A stretch of DNA of 32,646 nucleotides from Ferrovaceae bacterium (GTDB lineage Bacteria > Pseudomonadota > Gammaproteobacteria > Burkholderiales > Ferrovaceae). Within the stretch, counting starts at the first letter, position 1; each line of letters starts with the position of its first letter. Below, piece by piece: positions 1-10,797 of this stretch. A program made the position numbers and the translations under genes. The stretch is taken from assembly GCA_027311025.1 (NCBI GenBank), contig DAICZS010000019.1, positions 1 through 32,646 of the forward strand, in the 5' to 3' direction. The notes beneath the pieces were generated by a model. The model made no database searches. It worked only from the letters and a program-made list of their open reading frames with translations, and was not told the origin of the DNA.

Positions 1-1008
1 CAGCACCCCCATGTAGATCACCGCCATGCGGATGATGACCTGGGCGCAGCGCATGGCCCAGGCCTTGTCCCCCGCGCCGATGGATTGTCCCACGAGCGTG
101 GTCCCGGCAAGGGCGATGCCGATGGCCGGCAGGTAGGACACCGAGGTCAACATCATGACGATCTGCGTGGCCGCACCGTCCACGGGGCTCAAGCGCACCT
201 GCATCAACTGGAACAGCGCCAGCCCGATGACGTCCATGGCGGGAAAGAGGCCCGTGGGCACGCCCAGTGCCACCACCCTGCGTACCCCAGGCCAATCGGG
301 CCTCCAGGTGTGACGGGTATCAAACTCGGACTGGAAGCGGCGATCCAGAAACACCATCAGGGCCAGCAACGCACCCACGCCCAGCGCCACGCTACTGGCG
401 ATGGCTGCACCGGCAATGCCATACCCCAGCTTGAACATGAACACTTCGTTGAGCACGGCATTGGTGAGCGCCACCACCACCATGTTCCAGAAGGTGTAGC
501 GCGGACGTCCGATGCCGTTGAAAAAGGAATTGAGGGAATACAGGATGGCCGACACCGAACCACCCAGCATGCGCGGCACCCAGAAATCCCCCGCGAGGCT
601 CAGCACCTCGGGTTTCAGTCCAAACCAGGACAAAAGTGCCGGACCCTGCCAGGCCGCGAGCATGAACAGCGGCGTGGTCATCAATCCTCCCCACACGCCG
701 CACCAGGCCGCATGGGCAGCATCGCTGCGGCGTCCGGCACCAAAGGCCTGGGCCACGAGGGTCTGCACCCCCATGCCGACGCCCCCCAGCACCAGAAAAA
801 ACACGAAGATCAGGAAATAGCAGGCCCCCACCGCTGCAAGGGCGTCGGTGGAGAGGCGTCCCACAAACCAGGTATCGGTGAGATTGAGCACCACCTGCAG
901 GCTGCTGTTGAGGAACAGGGGCAGGGCGAGTGCCGTCACGGCCTTCAAATCCACATGGCGGCGGCCCTGGGCATCCAGACGCACGGCTGGCAGCTGCACC
1001 TCACCCAT
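1..1008 (-). CDS. MATE family efflux transporter (3' part cut by window edge)
   Basis: The product resembles MATE (multidrug and toxic compound extrusion) inner-membrane antiporters, which export cationic or organic compounds using a Na+ or H+ gradient. The 336 visible codons read through hydrophobic helices from about residue 22. They include an early LTDTWFVGRL segment and a later GTTLVGQSIGAG segment, both typical of MatE repeats. Family members are about 450 residues, so roughly the last quarter lies beyond the left edge. The ATG at 1008 is chosen because it overlaps the stop of the upstream transporter gene by 8 bases, which suggests translational coupling. Substrate cannot be predicted. 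The family call is firm. Confidence 0.9.
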   Translation of the reverse strand, partial: MGEVQLPAVRLDAQGRRHVDLKAVTALALPLFLNSSLQVVLNLTDTWFVGRLSTDALAAVGACYFLIFVFFLVLGGVGMGVQTLVAQAFGAGRRSDAAHAAWCGVWGGLMTTPLFMLAAWQGPALLSWFGLKPEVLSLAGDFWVPRMLGGSVSAILYSLNSFFNGIGRPRYTFWNMVVVALTNAVLNEVFMFKLGYGIAGAAIASSVALGVGALLALMVFLDRRFQSEFDTRHTWRPDWPGVRRVVALGVPTGLFPAMDVIGLALFQLMQVRLSPVDGAATQIVMMLTSVSYLPAIGIALAGTTLVGQSIGAGDKAWAMRCAQVIIRMAVIYMGVL

Positions 1009-2275
1009 GGTGCAGCAGCTTCGGGCTTTGCAACAGCATGCCCCCCAGCACCCCGGCATTGAGCACCCCGGTCCACAGAAACAGTTGGGGGATGGTCAGG
1101 CCGCGTGCCAGCAGCAGCATGGCCAGCAGGGAAGCCATCACCATGAACAGGGCGTTGAGCATGTTGGTGGTGCCCATCATGCGGGCGCGTTGCGCTTCCC
1201 GGGAGCGGGTTTGTATCAGCACATACAGCGGCACGATGTAGGCCCCGGCACATAGTCCCATCAGGGCGGTGTCGGCCATCACGTGCAGCCCGCGAAAGCT
1301 GGCCGTGAAGGCCTGCACGTCGTAGGTGCCGGGACCGGCGACGGCCCCGTGGGCCGTGGCCAGATCCATGGCAAAGAGCGTCATGCCCGCCCCGCCCAGC
1401 GGAATCAGGCCAAGCCCCAGCCGTCCGCGGGCCAGCCCGCCCAGCAAGGAGCCGGCTCCCACGGCGAGCGTCAATACGGTCCACAGCAGGTTCACCACCG
1501 CTTCGGTACCACCCAGGGTGTCGCGGGTGTAGGCAGGAAACTGGGTCAGGAAGGTGGCGCCGTAAAACCAGAACCAGGAATTTCCCAGCATGGCCACCAG
1601 CACCACGCTGTCCCGAGCCGCCTCACCCAGATGGCGCCAGGCTTCGCGCAACGGGTTGAAACTCAGGCGCAGTTGGGGCATCAGCGAGGGGGCCGGGGGA
1701 ATCAACCGGCTGAGGCCATAGCCTGCCAGCGCCACCCCAACCACCAGTCCCGCCACCCACCAGCGCCCGGCATCGCCCTGGGCCATCAACAGCCCACCCA
1801 GATTGGTGCCCAGCAGGATGGCGGCAAAAGTGCCCATCTCGATCCAGCCATTGGCCGGCATCAAGGCCTCGCCGGGCAAGTGCTGTGGCAACAGGGCAAA
1901 TTTGAGCGGCCCGAAAAAAGTGGAATGGCAGCCCAGGAGAAAGATCACCAGCAGGATCCAGCCCACCTGGTGCGTCAGCAGGGCAAGCGCCCCCACGCCC
2001 ATCAACCCGATCTCGAGTGCCTTGATGAGGCGAATGAGGCGCGCCTTGTCCCACTTGTCGGCACATTCTCCCGCCGTCACGGAAAACAGCAGGAAGGGCA
2101 GGATGAACAGGGCCGCGATGGCATTGACCAGCAGTTCGGGGGCGACGCCTGCAAAGGACCGGCCCTCGAAGGCCACCATCAGGATGAAGGCGTTCTTGTA
2201 GAGGTTATCGTTGAAGGCACCGCAAAACTGCGTGGCAAACAATGGCCCAAAGCGACGCTGCCACAACAGGCTCAA
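1001..2275 (-). CDS. lplT: LplT/YgeD-like MFS transporter (possible lysophospholipid flippase)
   Basis: A 424-residue major facilitator superfamily protein with about 11-12 hydrophobic segments. The N-terminus ([17 protein letters not shown], residues 13-29) matches the LplT/YgeD group. E. coli LplT moves lysophospholipids inward for re-acylation by Aas. The start is read as TTG at 2275, overlapping the tyrS stop (TTGA); the next in-frame Met is residue 33 and would remove the conserved first helix. No strong ribosome-binding site is seen, so translation is probably coupled to tyrS. An acyltransferase partner is not adjacent; a MATE gene follows instead. The subfamily is likely but substrate is inferred. 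Confidence 0.8.
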   Translation of the reverse strand: MSLLWQRRFGPLFATQFCGAFNDNLYKNAFILMVAFEGRSFAGVAPELLVNAIAALFILPFLLFSVTAGECADKWDKARLIRLIKALEIGLMGVGALALLTHQVGWILLVIFLLGCHSTFFGPLKFALLPQHLPGEALMPANGWIEMGTFAAILLGTNLGGLLMAQGDAGRWWVAGLVVGVALAGYGLSRLIPPAPSLMPQLRLSFNPLREAWRHLGEAARDSVVLVAMLGNSWFWFYGATFLTQFPAYTRDTLGGTEAVVNLLWTVLTLAVGAGSLLGGLARGRLGLGLIPLGGAGMTLFAMDLATAHGAVAGPGTYDVQAFTASFRGLHVMADTALMGLCAGAYIVPLYVLIQTRSREAQRARMMGTTNMLNALFMVMASLLAMLLLARGLTIPQLFLWTGVLNAGVLGGMLLQSPKLLHHG

Positions 2276-3468
2276 CGACAGACCACTCGTGCAAATTTGC
2301 GTTTGCCCACCTGCAACACGCCGCTCATGCCGGCCTTCAGACAGAGCGCCTTGTCCGAGACGCGTTCCCCGTCAAGTTTCACGCCGCCCGCCTCGATCAT
2401 GCGCAGGGCTTCGGAGGTGCTGGCCGTCAACCCCGACTGCTTCAACACCTGGGCGATGGGCAGCCCCGCCGCACCCACGGCGAGGTCGATTTCAGGAACG
2501 TCGTCGGGAATTGCGTTGCCGCGAAAGCGTGCTTCAAAATCGGTGAGCGCCTGCTGCGCGGCTGGCGCACCATGAAAGCGCGTGACGATTTCCTGGGCCA
2601 GCAGCACCTTGATGTCGCGCGGGTTGCGTCCCCCGCCCACCTCCCGCTTCCAGCGCGCCAGGGTTTCCAGCGATTCGAAGGACAGCAGTTCCAGATAACG
2701 CCACATGAGCGAGTCCGAGATGGACATGAGCTTGCCAAACTGGTCTTTGGCAGGCTCGTTGATGCCAATGAAGTTGTTCATGGACTTGGACATCTTGTTG
2801 ATGCCGTCGGTCCCCTCCAGCAGCGGCATGGTCAGGATGCATTGCGGCGTCTGCCCGTAATGCTTCTGCAGCTCGCGCCCCATCAGCAGGTTGAACTTCT
2901 GGTCGGTACCCCCCAGTTCGAGGTCGGCCTTGAGCGCCACCGAGTCGTAGCCCTGCACCAGCGGATAGAGAAATTCGTGCAGGGCGATGGGCTGCAGCGC
3001 CTTGTAGCGCTTGGAGAAATCGTCCCGCTCCAGCATGCGGGCCACGGTGTGGGTGGCCGCCAGCCTGATCATGCCCGCCGCCCCCAAAGGGTGCATCCAG
3101 GTGGAATTAAAGGCAATCGTGGTGCGCGCCGGGTCGAGAATCTTGAACACCTGCTCTTGATAGGTGGTCGCATTGGCCGCAACCTGCTCGGGGGTGAGCG
3201 GCGGGCGCGTGGCATTGCGCCCCGTGGGGTCGCCGATCAGGCCCGTGAAGTCACCGATCAGAAAAGTGACGTCATGGCCCAGATCTTGCAGTGTCTTGAG
3301 CTTGTTGATGAGCACGGTGTGCCCCAGGTGCAAGTCGGGCGCGGTGGGGTCAAACCCCGCCTTGACCCGCAGGGGTTGCCCCTTTTGCAGGCGTTCCACC
3401 AGTTCGGCTTCGGGCAGGATTTCATCGGCGCCGCGTTTGATTTCGTTGAAGGCCTTATCGAAACTCAT
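2272..3468 (-). CDS. tyrS: Tyrosyl-tRNA synthetase
   Basis: Cytoplasmic class I aminoacyl-tRNA synthetase that attaches tyrosine to tRNA-Tyr. The 398-residue protein has the HIGH-type signature HLGH at residues 47-50 and KMSKS at 225-229. A C-terminal S4-like RNA-binding segment follows at roughly 335-398, ending [13 protein letters not shown]. The length fits the bacterial TyrS form of about 400 residues. The ATG at 3468 is preceded by AAGGA at 8 bases. It is the first gene of a minus-strand run with lplT and a MATE gene, and is divergent from the M23 peptidase across 98 bases. Confidence 0.97.
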   Translation of the reverse strand: MSFDKAFNEIKRGADEILPEAELVERLQKGQPLRVKAGFDPTAPDLHLGHTVLINKLKTLQDLGHDVTFLIGDFTGLIGDPTGRNATRPPLTPEQVAANATTYQEQVFKILDPARTTIAFNSTWMHPLGAAGMIRLAATHTVARMLERDDFSKRYKALQPIALHEFLYPLVQGYDSVALKADLELGGTDQKFNLLMGRELQKHYGQTPQCILTMPLLEGTDGINKMSKSMNNFIGINEPAKDQFGKLMSISDSLMWRYLELLSFESLETLARWKREVGGGRNPRDIKVLLAQEIVTRFHGAPAAQQALTDFEARFRGNAIPDDVPEIDLAVGAAGLPIAQVLKQSGLTASTSEALRMIEAGGVKLDGERVSDKALCLKAGMSGVLQVGKRKFARVVCR

Positions 3469-3530
3469 CGCACCGATCCTTGATGAAAAAAGCGGTAAAT
3501 TTTTCTTACACCTTGATATTGCATGGGAAT

Positions 3531-3559
3531 TTGTGATGAACCCTGGTTTCTGATAGACT
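3531..3559 (+). promoter_or_regulatory. Candidate sigma-70 promoter for the M23 peptidase/anmK pair
   Basis: TTGTGA at 3531-3536 and TAGACT at 3554-3559 are separated by 17 bases. The -10 box ends only 7 bases before the ATG at 3567, so a transcript from here would be nearly leaderless. No Shine-Dalgarno-like run precedes that ATG. The match is moderate and was found by eye. Confidence 0.4.
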
Positions 3560-3566
3560 CAACGCG

Positions 3567-4910
3567 ATGAAATACATCAAAATTTGCGCCCAAGCGCTTA
3601 ATCGTTGGATTTTAACGCAAAAATCGACCGTTAAGGCTTCTGATTCCCGCCTCAGCGGGATGGTGGCCACCGTGTTGATGATGGTGTTTGGCGTTGCCAC
3701 GGCCTTTGGCATCACCCCGGGCACCACAACCCGGATGGTGCCCATCAGCCCCGTCATCGAGGACATCACCCAGGCCAACCTCACGCCGGTGGCCACCCCG
3801 GGCATCTATACCCAGCAGGAACAAATCCGTAGCGGTGACACCCTGGCTGCCCTGCTGTTCCGCATGGGCGTGGACGATCAGGGTGCCCTCGAATTCATCC
3901 GCACAAACCCCGTGGCGCGCAGCATCTACCAGCAAATGTCGCCGGGCAAGCCCATCCGGGTTCAACGGCGCGCCAACGGCGATCTCGTCACCCTGCGCTT
4001 TCCCCGCTCTGAAAACAAAACCCTGGTCATCGAACGCGTGGGTGAACAGTTTCAGGCCTCTGAAGTGCCCGTGGGCAGCCTGCACCGGGTGGTCCAGGCT
4101 TCCGCCACCATCCAGAGCTCCCTCTTCGCTGCGGCAGACAGTGCAGGCATACCCGACAGCGTGACCCACCAGCTGAGTCGCCTGTTTTCCACGGACGTCG
4201 ATTTCCGTAATGACCTGCGCACCGGCGACACCTTCTCGGTGATTTATGAAGCGTCCCAGGATGACTTTGACCAGGTCAAGGCCGGTCGCATCCTCGCCGC
4301 AGAATTCGTCAACAAGGGTGTGGTCACGCGTCGCGTGTTCTTTGACGGCGCCAATGGCGGCGACTACTACACGCCTGATGGCAAGGGTGTCCGCGCTTCT
4401 TTCCTGCGTTCGCCCATCGAGTTTTCACGGGTCACCTCGGGCTTCAAGGCCGAGCGCTTTCACCCCATCCTCAAAACCTGGCGCGCCCATCAGGGCATCG
4501 ATCTTGGCGCCCCCACGGGAACACCGGTGGTTTCCGTGGCCGACGCCACCGTAGCCTTTGCCGGATGGCGCAATGGTTACGGCAACATCATCGAACTGCG
4601 CCACGCCAACAACATCAACACGGTCTATGGCCACCTCTCGGCATTCGCCAACGGATTGCGCACAGGCGCACGCATCCGCCAGGGCGAAGTGATTGGCTAT
4701 GTGGGCATGACGGGGCTGGCCACCGGCCCGCACCTGCATTACGAATTCAAGATTGGCGGCATCCAGCATGACCCGCAGGGGCCCGATGTGCCGCGTTACG
4801 CCAGCGCCAGCCTGACGGGACGCACCAAATCCCAGTTCCTGGCCGCCACAGCCCCCATGATTACGGAACTCGACGCCATTCGGGGCACCCCGCTCGCCAA
4901 GTTTGAATAA
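3567..4910 (+). CDS. M23 family murein endopeptidase, MepM-like, membrane-anchored
   Basis: Predicted LytM-type zinc peptidase that cuts peptidoglycan cross-links in the periplasm. The 447-residue protein has a short basic N-terminus and one hydrophobic helix at about residues 30-50. An OapA/LysM-like region follows at about 85-150 (SGDTLAALLFRMG). The C-terminal peptidase domain spans about 290-410. Zinc-site residues are visible: H308 and D312 in HQGID, and H389 and H391 in HLHYEF, so the enzyme should be active. anmK starts 3 bases after the stop, making a cell-wall degradation and recycling pair. No ribosome-binding site is seen before the ATG. An alternative start at Met32 (3660) would remove part of the anchor and is less likely. 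Confidence 0.92.
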   Translation: MKYIKICAQALNRWILTQKSTVKASDSRLSGMVATVLMMVFGVATAFGITPGTTTRMVPISPVIEDITQANLTPVATPGIYTQQEQIRSGDTLAALLFRMGVDDQGALEFIRTNPVARSIYQQMSPGKPIRVQRRANGDLVTLRFPRSENKTLVIERVGEQFQASEVPVGSLHRVVQASATIQSSLFAAADSAGIPDSVTHQLSRLFSTDVDFRNDLRTGDTFSVIYEASQDDFDQVKAGRILAAEFVNKGVVTRRVFFDGANGGDYYTPDGKGVRASFLRSPIEFSRVTSGFKAERFHPILKTWRAHQGIDLGAPTGTPVVSVADATVAFAGWRNGYGNIIELRHANNINTVYGHLSAFANGLRTGARIRQGEVIGYVGMTGLATGPHLHYEFKIGGIQHDPQGPDVPRYASASLTGRTKSQFLAATAPMITELDAIRGTPLAKFE

Positions 4911-4913
4911 CGC

Positions 4914-6952
<2,039 letters not shown>

Positions 6953-6969
6953 TTAAGCGAAAACCGCAT

Positions 6970-7596
6970 TCAAACCCAGTACACCGTGCGGGTCATGACT
7001 TTGGAGGACAACGCCATGGCCCATTTGATGGGCTGCGGAAACTCCGCGGCCCCCAGGGACTGGGCGAGATCGGCGTGTCCCGCTTCATCCGTTTTCATCT
7101 GCGCGAGCACCGCACGGGTACGCGCATCGGTGGCCGGAATCCGGTCCAGATGATGCGCAAGGTGGCCTTCCACCTGACGCTCGGTTTCCTTGAGGAAGGC
7201 GAGGTTCCAGCGGTCACCCGCCACCCCGGCCAGCACACCCAGCGCAAGGGAGCCCGCATACCAGAACGGATTGAGATAACTCACGCGTCCGCCCAACTCC
7301 TTGATGCGCGCTTCGCACCAGGCAAGGTGGTCTTCCTCTTCCCGGGCCGCGCCCTGCAAGGCTTCACGGTTGGCGGATACGCGCGCAGTCAGGGCTTGCC
7401 CCTGGTAGAGGGCCTGGGCGCAGACTTCACCCGTATGGTTGATGCGCATCAGTCGCGCCACATGGTCTTTTTCGGCAGGCGACATTGCCGTATCCGGTAC
7501 GGTGCGGGCCGGTGAGGGGCGGCATTCGCGCGCCGGTGCCGCAAGGGTGCGCAAGGCGCGATCAAATCCGATGATGAGTTCGTCGAGTGTGGGCAT
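6970..7596 (-). CDS. coq7: Coq7-type demethoxyubiquinone hydroxylase
   Basis: Di-iron monooxygenase that adds the hydroxyl group to the demethoxyubiquinol precursor, late in ubiquinone synthesis at the inner membrane. The 208-residue protein shows the full set of expected ligands: E57 in NHTGEV, E87 and H90 in EEEDH, E143 in VEGHLAHH, and E171 and H174 in DEAGH. Betaproteobacteria commonly use this Coq7 form rather than the flavin enzyme UbiF. A hydrophobic hairpin near residues 110-128 probably contacts the membrane. The start at 7596 gives the normal family N-terminus; the upstream TAGG is a weak ribosome-binding site. argB follows after 44 bases. Confidence 0.96.
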   Translation of the reverse strand: MPTLDELIIGFDRALRTLAAPARECRPSPARTVPDTAMSPAEKDHVARLMRINHTGEVCAQALYQGQALTARVSANREALQGAAREEEDHLAWCEARIKELGGRVSYLNPFWYAGSLALGVLAGVAGDRWNLAFLKETERQVEGHLAHHLDRIPATDARTRAVLAQMKTDEAGHADLAQSLGAAEFPQPIKWAMALSSKVMTRTVYWV

Positions 7597-7611
7597 GAAA
7601 TGAGCCTACCA

Positions 7612-7640
7612 TAAAAAAACCGCCCCCGAAGGGGCGGTTT
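7612..7640 (-). terminator. Rho-independent terminator of porin gene 1
   Basis: Read on the minus strand, a perfect 10-bp stem (7617-7626 with 7631-7640) closes a TTCG loop and is followed by a T run (7619-7613). It lies 48 bases past the stop of porin 1 and just before coq7, so it separates the porin transcript from coq7-argB. Confidence 0.93.
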
Positions 7641-7687
7641 CAAGGTACTGCCAGTTTCAGGTCTGAATCCCGCAAGCGGGGTCAAGA

Positions 7688-9034
7688 TTAGAAACGATGA
7701 CGGATACCAAACATGGTGGTGGTGTTCTGGTCAGCTGAGGGATGGGTACCGTTCGCCCCGAGGTTGTAGAACCCAGTCACGCCACCCGTGGTGTTCTGGT
7801 CCGAAATACCGGCATACAGATCGGTGCGCTTGGACAGATGGTAATCCAGCACCAGACCGTAGGACTGGATGAAACCTGCACAACGGGTCTGGTTGCCGAC
7901 GCCACTGGCACACCCACTGACCGGGTTGGAGCCGGTGTAGTCGGAGTTGCGGGCATTATAAACTGCGCCGATCAGGTCCAGAGCGGGGGTGACTTCGTAT
8001 TTTCCACCAAAGAACAGCAGGTTGGTGACCTTGTTCTCTACATTATAGGCAGTGGTGTTGACCGCACCATACTGACCGATCTGATAAGCGCCAATGGGCA
8101 ATGCACCGGCCATCGCCAAGCCAGGATCGGACGGGGCATAGTACAGGATATGTTCCGCACCGCCCGAGATCGTGAGCTTGTTCATGGTGTATTTGGCATT
8201 AATACCAAACGCCTTGTTATCCGAAACGACCGCCAGCATGGAATTGGTGGCAGTAGGATTGGAAGTGTTGGGGTAGGTGCCCATGCCGTCGTTCTTGAAG
8301 CTGACGAAAGCATCCGTAGAGAAGTTGCCGATGTCGGTACCCAGGGCAAACTGGCCTGCGGAGTTAGCCGTGTTGCTGCCGGCTACGCCACCAAACTGGT
8401 ATATGGCGCCAACGCGTACGGGACCAAACTTGCCTTCGTACTTGATGGAGTTGTCCAGACGCGCATCTTCCGTCCAGCCGCCGCCGCCGTAGCTACCGTA
8501 GAACCCGACCAGCGAGAAGGCGTAGGAGCCGCCCATGGGATCGTACTTGATGATCTGGTCAAGGGAGGTGCTGTACTGACGACCAAAAGACACGGTGCCG
8601 TACTGTCGGGAGGACAGGTACACAATGCTGCGCTGGTTGAACAACTGGCCGGCACGGGAGCTGTCAGCTCCGGTGCTGGTCTTGAAATTGCCTTGAGTGA
8701 GGCCGCTGAGACCATCGGTAATCGTGCCCGAATTGGGATTGATACCGGCTTCCAGGATGAAGCCGGCCTTCAGGTCACCATTGATGTCTTCGCTGCCCTT
8801 AAACCCCAGCACGGACTGGCTCAAGCCGTTAGGCGCCAGCGTCGTCACCGATCGGCCACCACCGTTGGTCACGTAGATCTGGGTCGGGACACCCGCAGGC
8901 ATGGAGGGGTTGGCGGTTGCACCAGAGGTCAGGTGAGCCACACCCATATCAAGAAGGCCGTAAAGGGATACATCCGCCTGGGCTGCACCAGCCACTGCGC
9001 TAAGCGCCGCCGCCGCGAGTAACGATTTTTTCAT
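7688..9034 (-). CDS. Gram-negative general porin, Porin_4/OmpC-like (porin 1)
   Basis: Outer-membrane beta-barrel porin, probably a trimer allowing diffusion of small solutes. ATG 9034 gives a 448-residue precursor with signal peptide MKKSLLAAAALSAVAGAAQA and mature start DVSLYGLLDMG, the standard opening of neisserial and burkholderial porins. The protein ends GIRHRF with the terminal Phe used for barrel insertion by the BAM complex. GGAG lies 8 bases before ATG 9034; the open frame runs on to 9145 but that part looks like leader. An unusual feature is Cys375 and Cys385 in a likely surface loop. A paralogous porin gene lies directly upstream. Ion preference cannot be judged. Confidence 0.93.
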   Translation of the reverse strand: MKKSLLAAAALSAVAGAAQADVSLYGLLDMGVAHLTSGATANPSMPAGVPTQIYVTNGGGRSVTTLAPNGLSQSVLGFKGSEDINGDLKAGFILEAGINPNSGTITDGLSGLTQGNFKTSTGADSSRAGQLFNQRSIVYLSSRQYGTVSFGRQYSTSLDQIIKYDPMGGSYAFSLVGFYGSYGGGGWTEDARLDNSIKYEGKFGPVRVGAIYQFGGVAGSNTANSAGQFALGTDIGNFSTDAFVSFKNDGMGTYPNTSNPTATNSMLAVVSDNKAFGINAKYTMNKLTISGGAEHILYYAPSDPGLAMAGALPIGAYQIGQYGAVNTTAYNVENKVTNLLFFGGKYEVTPALDLIGAVYNARNSDYTGSNPVSGCASGVGNQTRCAGFIQSYGLVLDYHLSKRTDLYAGISDQNTTGGVTGFYNLGANGTHPSADQNTTTMFGIRHRF

Positions 9035-9251
9035 TGGGAACACTCCATGTGTTTGTTTGGTTTTTGTCTTTCCAGACATTTCCGCTGGAATTGCAGACAT
9101 CCAGAGAACCTCTTGTCGGGACTTCAGGTTAATGCAGCCTGTCAAAGCTCATCCACCTTGAGTTGGGGATATTACACATTTCTTACGCTATTCTTTCCAA
9201 ATCTTTGAATCACATGGGGGTTAATCTGCTTTTTTGTCGCATTTTTGCAAC
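9035..9251 (-). other. Leader region upstream of porin 1
   Basis: About 220 bases between the porin 2 terminator and the porin 1 start, with no gene. On the minus strand TAATAT (9174-9169) is a possible -10 box, but no good -35 stands 16-18 bases before it. Nearer the gene there is a small hairpin (TGTCT, 4-base loop, AGACA; 9065-9078). A long structured leader would fit a porin mRNA controlled after transcription, but that is inference. Confidence 0.35.
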
Positions 9252-9278
9252 AAAAAAAGCCACCCCGAAGGGTGGCTT
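9252..9278 (-). terminator. Rho-independent terminator of porin gene 2
   Basis: On the minus strand a perfect 9-bp stem (9257-9265 with 9270-9278) closes a TTCG loop and runs into TTTTTTT (9258-9252). It sits 44 bases after the porin 2 stop and has the same design as the terminator after porin 1. Confidence 0.92.
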
Positions 9279-9321
9279 GAAGTGGAGTGCTGCTGAAATG
9301 CCGACTGGCGCCGGATATCGC

Positions 9322-10641
9322 TTAGAACCGATGCACGATACCCACACCGTAGGTGTTGAAGTTGGTCGGGGTGGTCGCCAGGGGCCCGGGAATCTGACCG
9401 CCGGACTTCTTGTCGAACATCACGCCAGCATAAAAATTGGTGCGCTTGCTCAGGTCGTAATCTGCCAGAAGCGAGAGATACTGGTCTGAACCATCAGGAT
9501 GGGACGGGGTGGCGCCTGCGCCCGTGAAGCCGTTCACCGTATTGTAGTTGCCAGCCTGCAAGGCGGCATCATAGTAACCGGCAGAGAGACGGAACTCGTT
9601 CGTGACTTGCCATTTGCCACCGACCCAATAGATGTTGTAAGTCTTTTGTCCGAGGAATTCCCCGGTCGTGGCGTTGGTTGGGTTGATGGTGTAACCGTAA
9701 ATCTGGGTCAGGGTTGCATCCGCCCCGGGGTTGCTCGGCTTGTCCCACTCAATGCGTTGGTAGCCTGCGGTCAGTTTCACGGGATCCATCAACTGGTAGC
9801 GCAGCGCGGCCGTGAAGGACTTCAGGTTGAGGAAGCTGGCGCCAACGGTGTTGGCCGACGGATCAGAAAAAATATTGGTGCTGTCCTGGGCTTCCTGCGC
9901 AGCCAGTTCAAAACCAAAGCGCTTGCCTTCGTAACCGAAGCTGACTTCACCCGTGCTGCGGGCCGAGGTGTTTCCTGCCATGCCGCCAATACCGTAGAGC
10001 GCATTGAACACAAAGTCGTTAAAGGTCTTGGAATACTTCACGGAGTTGTCGACCCGTGCGCTATCCGTTGCGCCACCGCCACCATAGAAACCCGAAAAGT
10101 TGATGGGAGAGAACATCTGCGCATTGACAGGGTCATAACCGCCAGAAGTGGCTGTAATGATGTCCAGTTCCAGGCTGTTTTGACGACCCAAGGTGATCGT
10201 GCCCCAGTTGTTGTTGGACAGCCCGACCAGCGCGGCGCGGCCAAACAACTGCCCGTTCAGGCTCGTGTCCACCACCATGCTGGCAGACTTGTTGGGCAAC
10301 CCGGCACCGGCAAGGCCAGAAGACGAGATCATGCCGTTAGCCGCACTGATGGCCGATTCGAGACGGAAAAACGCCTGATTTCCATTACCCAGATCTTCCG
10401 TGCCTTTGATGCCCCAACGGGTTTGGTATTCGCCGCCGTTCATCATGCCGACGGTGGTACCCAGTTTCTGGTAAGAACCAGGACCCGTAGGACCAGCACC
10501 CGTCACGAAAGTAGAGCTGAAATTACCCGCGTGGGTCAACTCGGCCACACCCAGGTCCAGAATACCGTACAGCGTCACGTCAGCTTGTGCAGAACCAGCC
10601 ACTGCAGTCAGCGCAGCCAGTGCAAACAGGGATTTTTTCAT
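9322..10641 (-). CDS. Gram-negative general porin, Porin_4/OmpC-like (porin 2)
   Basis: Outer-membrane trimeric porin by family. ATG 10641 gives 439 residues with signal peptide MKKSLFALAALTAVAGSAQA and mature start DVTLYGILDLG. It ends GIVHRF with the terminal Phe of barrel proteins. GGAG lies 8 bases before this ATG; the open frame continues to 10695, but the extra 18 residues would put sequence in front of a classic signal peptide and are rejected. It is clearly a paralogue of porin 1, sharing signal, GGGWTEDAR/GGGATDSAR-like loop and barrel ends, but diverges in the loops. Both genes have their own terminator, so they are probably expressed separately. Confidence 0.93.
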   Translation of the reverse strand: MKKSLFALAALTAVAGSAQADVTLYGILDLGVAELTHAGNFSSTFVTGAGPTGPGSYQKLGTTVGMMNGGEYQTRWGIKGTEDLGNGNQAFFRLESAISAANGMISSSGLAGAGLPNKSASMVVDTSLNGQLFGRAALVGLSNNNWGTITLGRQNSLELDIITATSGGYDPVNAQMFSPINFSGFYGGGGATDSARVDNSVKYSKTFNDFVFNALYGIGGMAGNTSARSTGEVSFGYEGKRFGFELAAQEAQDSTNIFSDPSANTVGASFLNLKSFTAALRYQLMDPVKLTAGYQRIEWDKPSNPGADATLTQIYGYTINPTNATTGEFLGQKTYNIYWVGGKWQVTNEFRLSAGYYDAALQAGNYNTVNGFTGAGATPSHPDGSDQYLSLLADYDLSKRTNFYAGVMFDKKSGGQIPGPLATTPTNFNTYGVGIVHRF

Positions 10642-10797
10642 TCTAAATGCTCCAATAGTGTCGTTCGATGATGATCCTTCAACGAAACTCCGCACGGCGA
10701 AGCTTCGCGACTAACCGAAGGCGATACTAAGGAGTGAATGTGAAACTTTTGTTAAACCGACATGACGACAGGATTCCCTGCGCGGGTGTTGTTGTTT
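10642..10797 (-). other. Leader region upstream of porin 2
   Basis: The 156 bases between the end of the RND operon and porin 2 hold no gene. A perfect 12-base palindrome, GCGAAGCTTCGC, lies at 10697-10708, about 56 bases before the porin start. It could be an operator or a leader hairpin. TAGTAT on the minus strand just upstream could be a -10 box, without a convincing -35. No terminator for the RND operon is visible here. Confidence 0.3.

Noticed and set aside
1283-3483. Long plus-strand open frames over lplT and tyrS (1283-2575 and 2242-3483)
   Set aside because: Both are antisense to well-supported genes with clear motifs and carry no recognisable domain.
9035-9145. Upstream extension of the porin 1 reading frame
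   Set aside because: It would place 37 residues before a classic signal peptide; ATG 9034 has GGAG at the right distance.
9140-9145. Consensus TTGACA on the minus strand upstream of porin 1
   Set aside because: No -10-like hexamer lies 16-18 bases downstream of it, so I did not call a promoter.
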